From CAZUMH01 sp964621645 (lineage in GTDB: Bacteria > Zhuqueibacterota > QNDG01 > JAGLOF01), in assembly GCA_964621645.1 (NCBI GenBank), contig CAZUMH010000085.1, positions 1 to 15,651 on the forward strand: a stretch of 15,651 nucleotides of DNA. The letters run 5' to 3'. A program made the translations under genes and the position numbers. Shown here piece after piece: positions 15,443-15,651 of the stretch (the first letter of the stretch is position 1; every line of letters begins with the position of its first letter). A model generated the notes under the pieces. That model was not told the DNA's origin. It made no database searches and saw only the letters and a program-made list of their open reading frames with translations.

Positions 15443-15651
15443 TTACTCGTCGTCAGTGTTTACTCTGATATTTCCCGGAATATGCGGCGGTATCTTGTCA
15501 ATGAGAATACTTGCTCCTGAGATTATCGCTTCTCCCAGATTTCCCGCTATATCCTGCAAGGAATTTTTATCCAGAAAGAAAGTGCCTTGTCCCCCTGAAA
15601 GTTGATCATTGACTTCAAGTATTCCTGTAAATCTGCGTCCTGGGATCGTTC
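15443..15651 (-). CDS. Unrecognised protein, C-terminal 68 residues
   Basis: The minus strand is open from the window edge to TAA at 15445-15443, encoding 68 residues. It starts (incomplete) TIPGRRFTGILEVNDQLSGG, continues with GTFFLDKNSLQDIAGNLGE and IISGASILIDKIP, and ends IRVNTDDE. The alternation of short strand-like segments with glycines and the acidic C-terminus look like a real protein, and the frame stops right before the tRNA-Arg promoter. I do not recognise the family. The 5' end lies outside the window. Confidence 0.55.
   Translation of the reverse strand, partial: TIPGRRFTGILEVNDQLSGGQGTFFLDKNSLQDIAGNLGEAIISGASILIDKIPPHIPGNIRVNTDDE

Noticed and set aside
1..15651. CRISPR array, insertion sequence, phage, toxin-antitoxin or defence genes
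   Set aside because: No spaced repeats, transposase, integrase, or small toxin-like gene pairs were found on either strand; nearly all of the window is accounted for by housekeeping genes.

Overview
This window is a bacterial housekeeping region. Twelve plus-strand genes run from about 111 to 15111 with short gaps: thrS, infC, rpmI, rplT, pheS, pheT, a small coiled-coil (ZapB-like) gene, zapA, rny, ymdB, folD, proS, a TPR-protein gene and a glycerate kinase gene (14 CDS if rpmI and rplT are counted separately). A tRNA-Val (GAC) 3' part precedes them. A minus-strand tRNA-Arg (UCU), with a clear promoter and terminator, and the end of an unrecognised minus-strand CDS follow them. The DNA looks moderate in GC (I judge the mid-40s percent by eye, not by counting). 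The bacterial ProS with an inserted editing domain, the ZapA and membrane-anchored RNase Y pair, and the infC-rpmI-rplT-pheST order fit a bacterium with a Deltaproteobacteria-like or FCB-group-like gene order. I cannot name the phylum from the sequence alone.

Layout. Positions 1-6561 hold translation genes: threonyl-tRNA synthetase, IF3, ribosomal proteins L35 and L20, and both subunits of phenylalanyl-tRNA synthetase. Positions 6585-7240 hold a small coiled-coil protein and ZapA, both likely linked to the FtsZ ring. Positions 7241-7345 hold a strong imperfect hairpin just ahead of rny. Positions 7346-9723 hold RNase Y and the YmdB phosphodiesterase. Positions 9743-12345 hold FolD (C1-folate) and prolyl-tRNA synthetase. 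Positions 12357-15111 hold a ten-repeat TPR protein and a type-2 glycerate kinase that has no standard start codon. Positions 15112-15651 are AT-rich spacer, tRNA-Arg and a gene end.

I see no defence island, phage, transposon, CRISPR array or obviously new multi-gene system. The points worth a second look are in expression control. infC starts at a rare AUU codon that overlaps the thrS stop, the hallmark of IF3 autoregulation. The rny leader can fold into a 15-bp stem whose pyrimidine-rich loop is complementary to the rny Shine-Dalgarno. The thrS Shine-Dalgarno lies too far from its GTG unless a small hairpin bridges the gap. The glycerate kinase reading frame runs well upstream of its first ATG but contains no ATG, GTG, TTG or CTG there, only an AUC just after an in-frame TAA.
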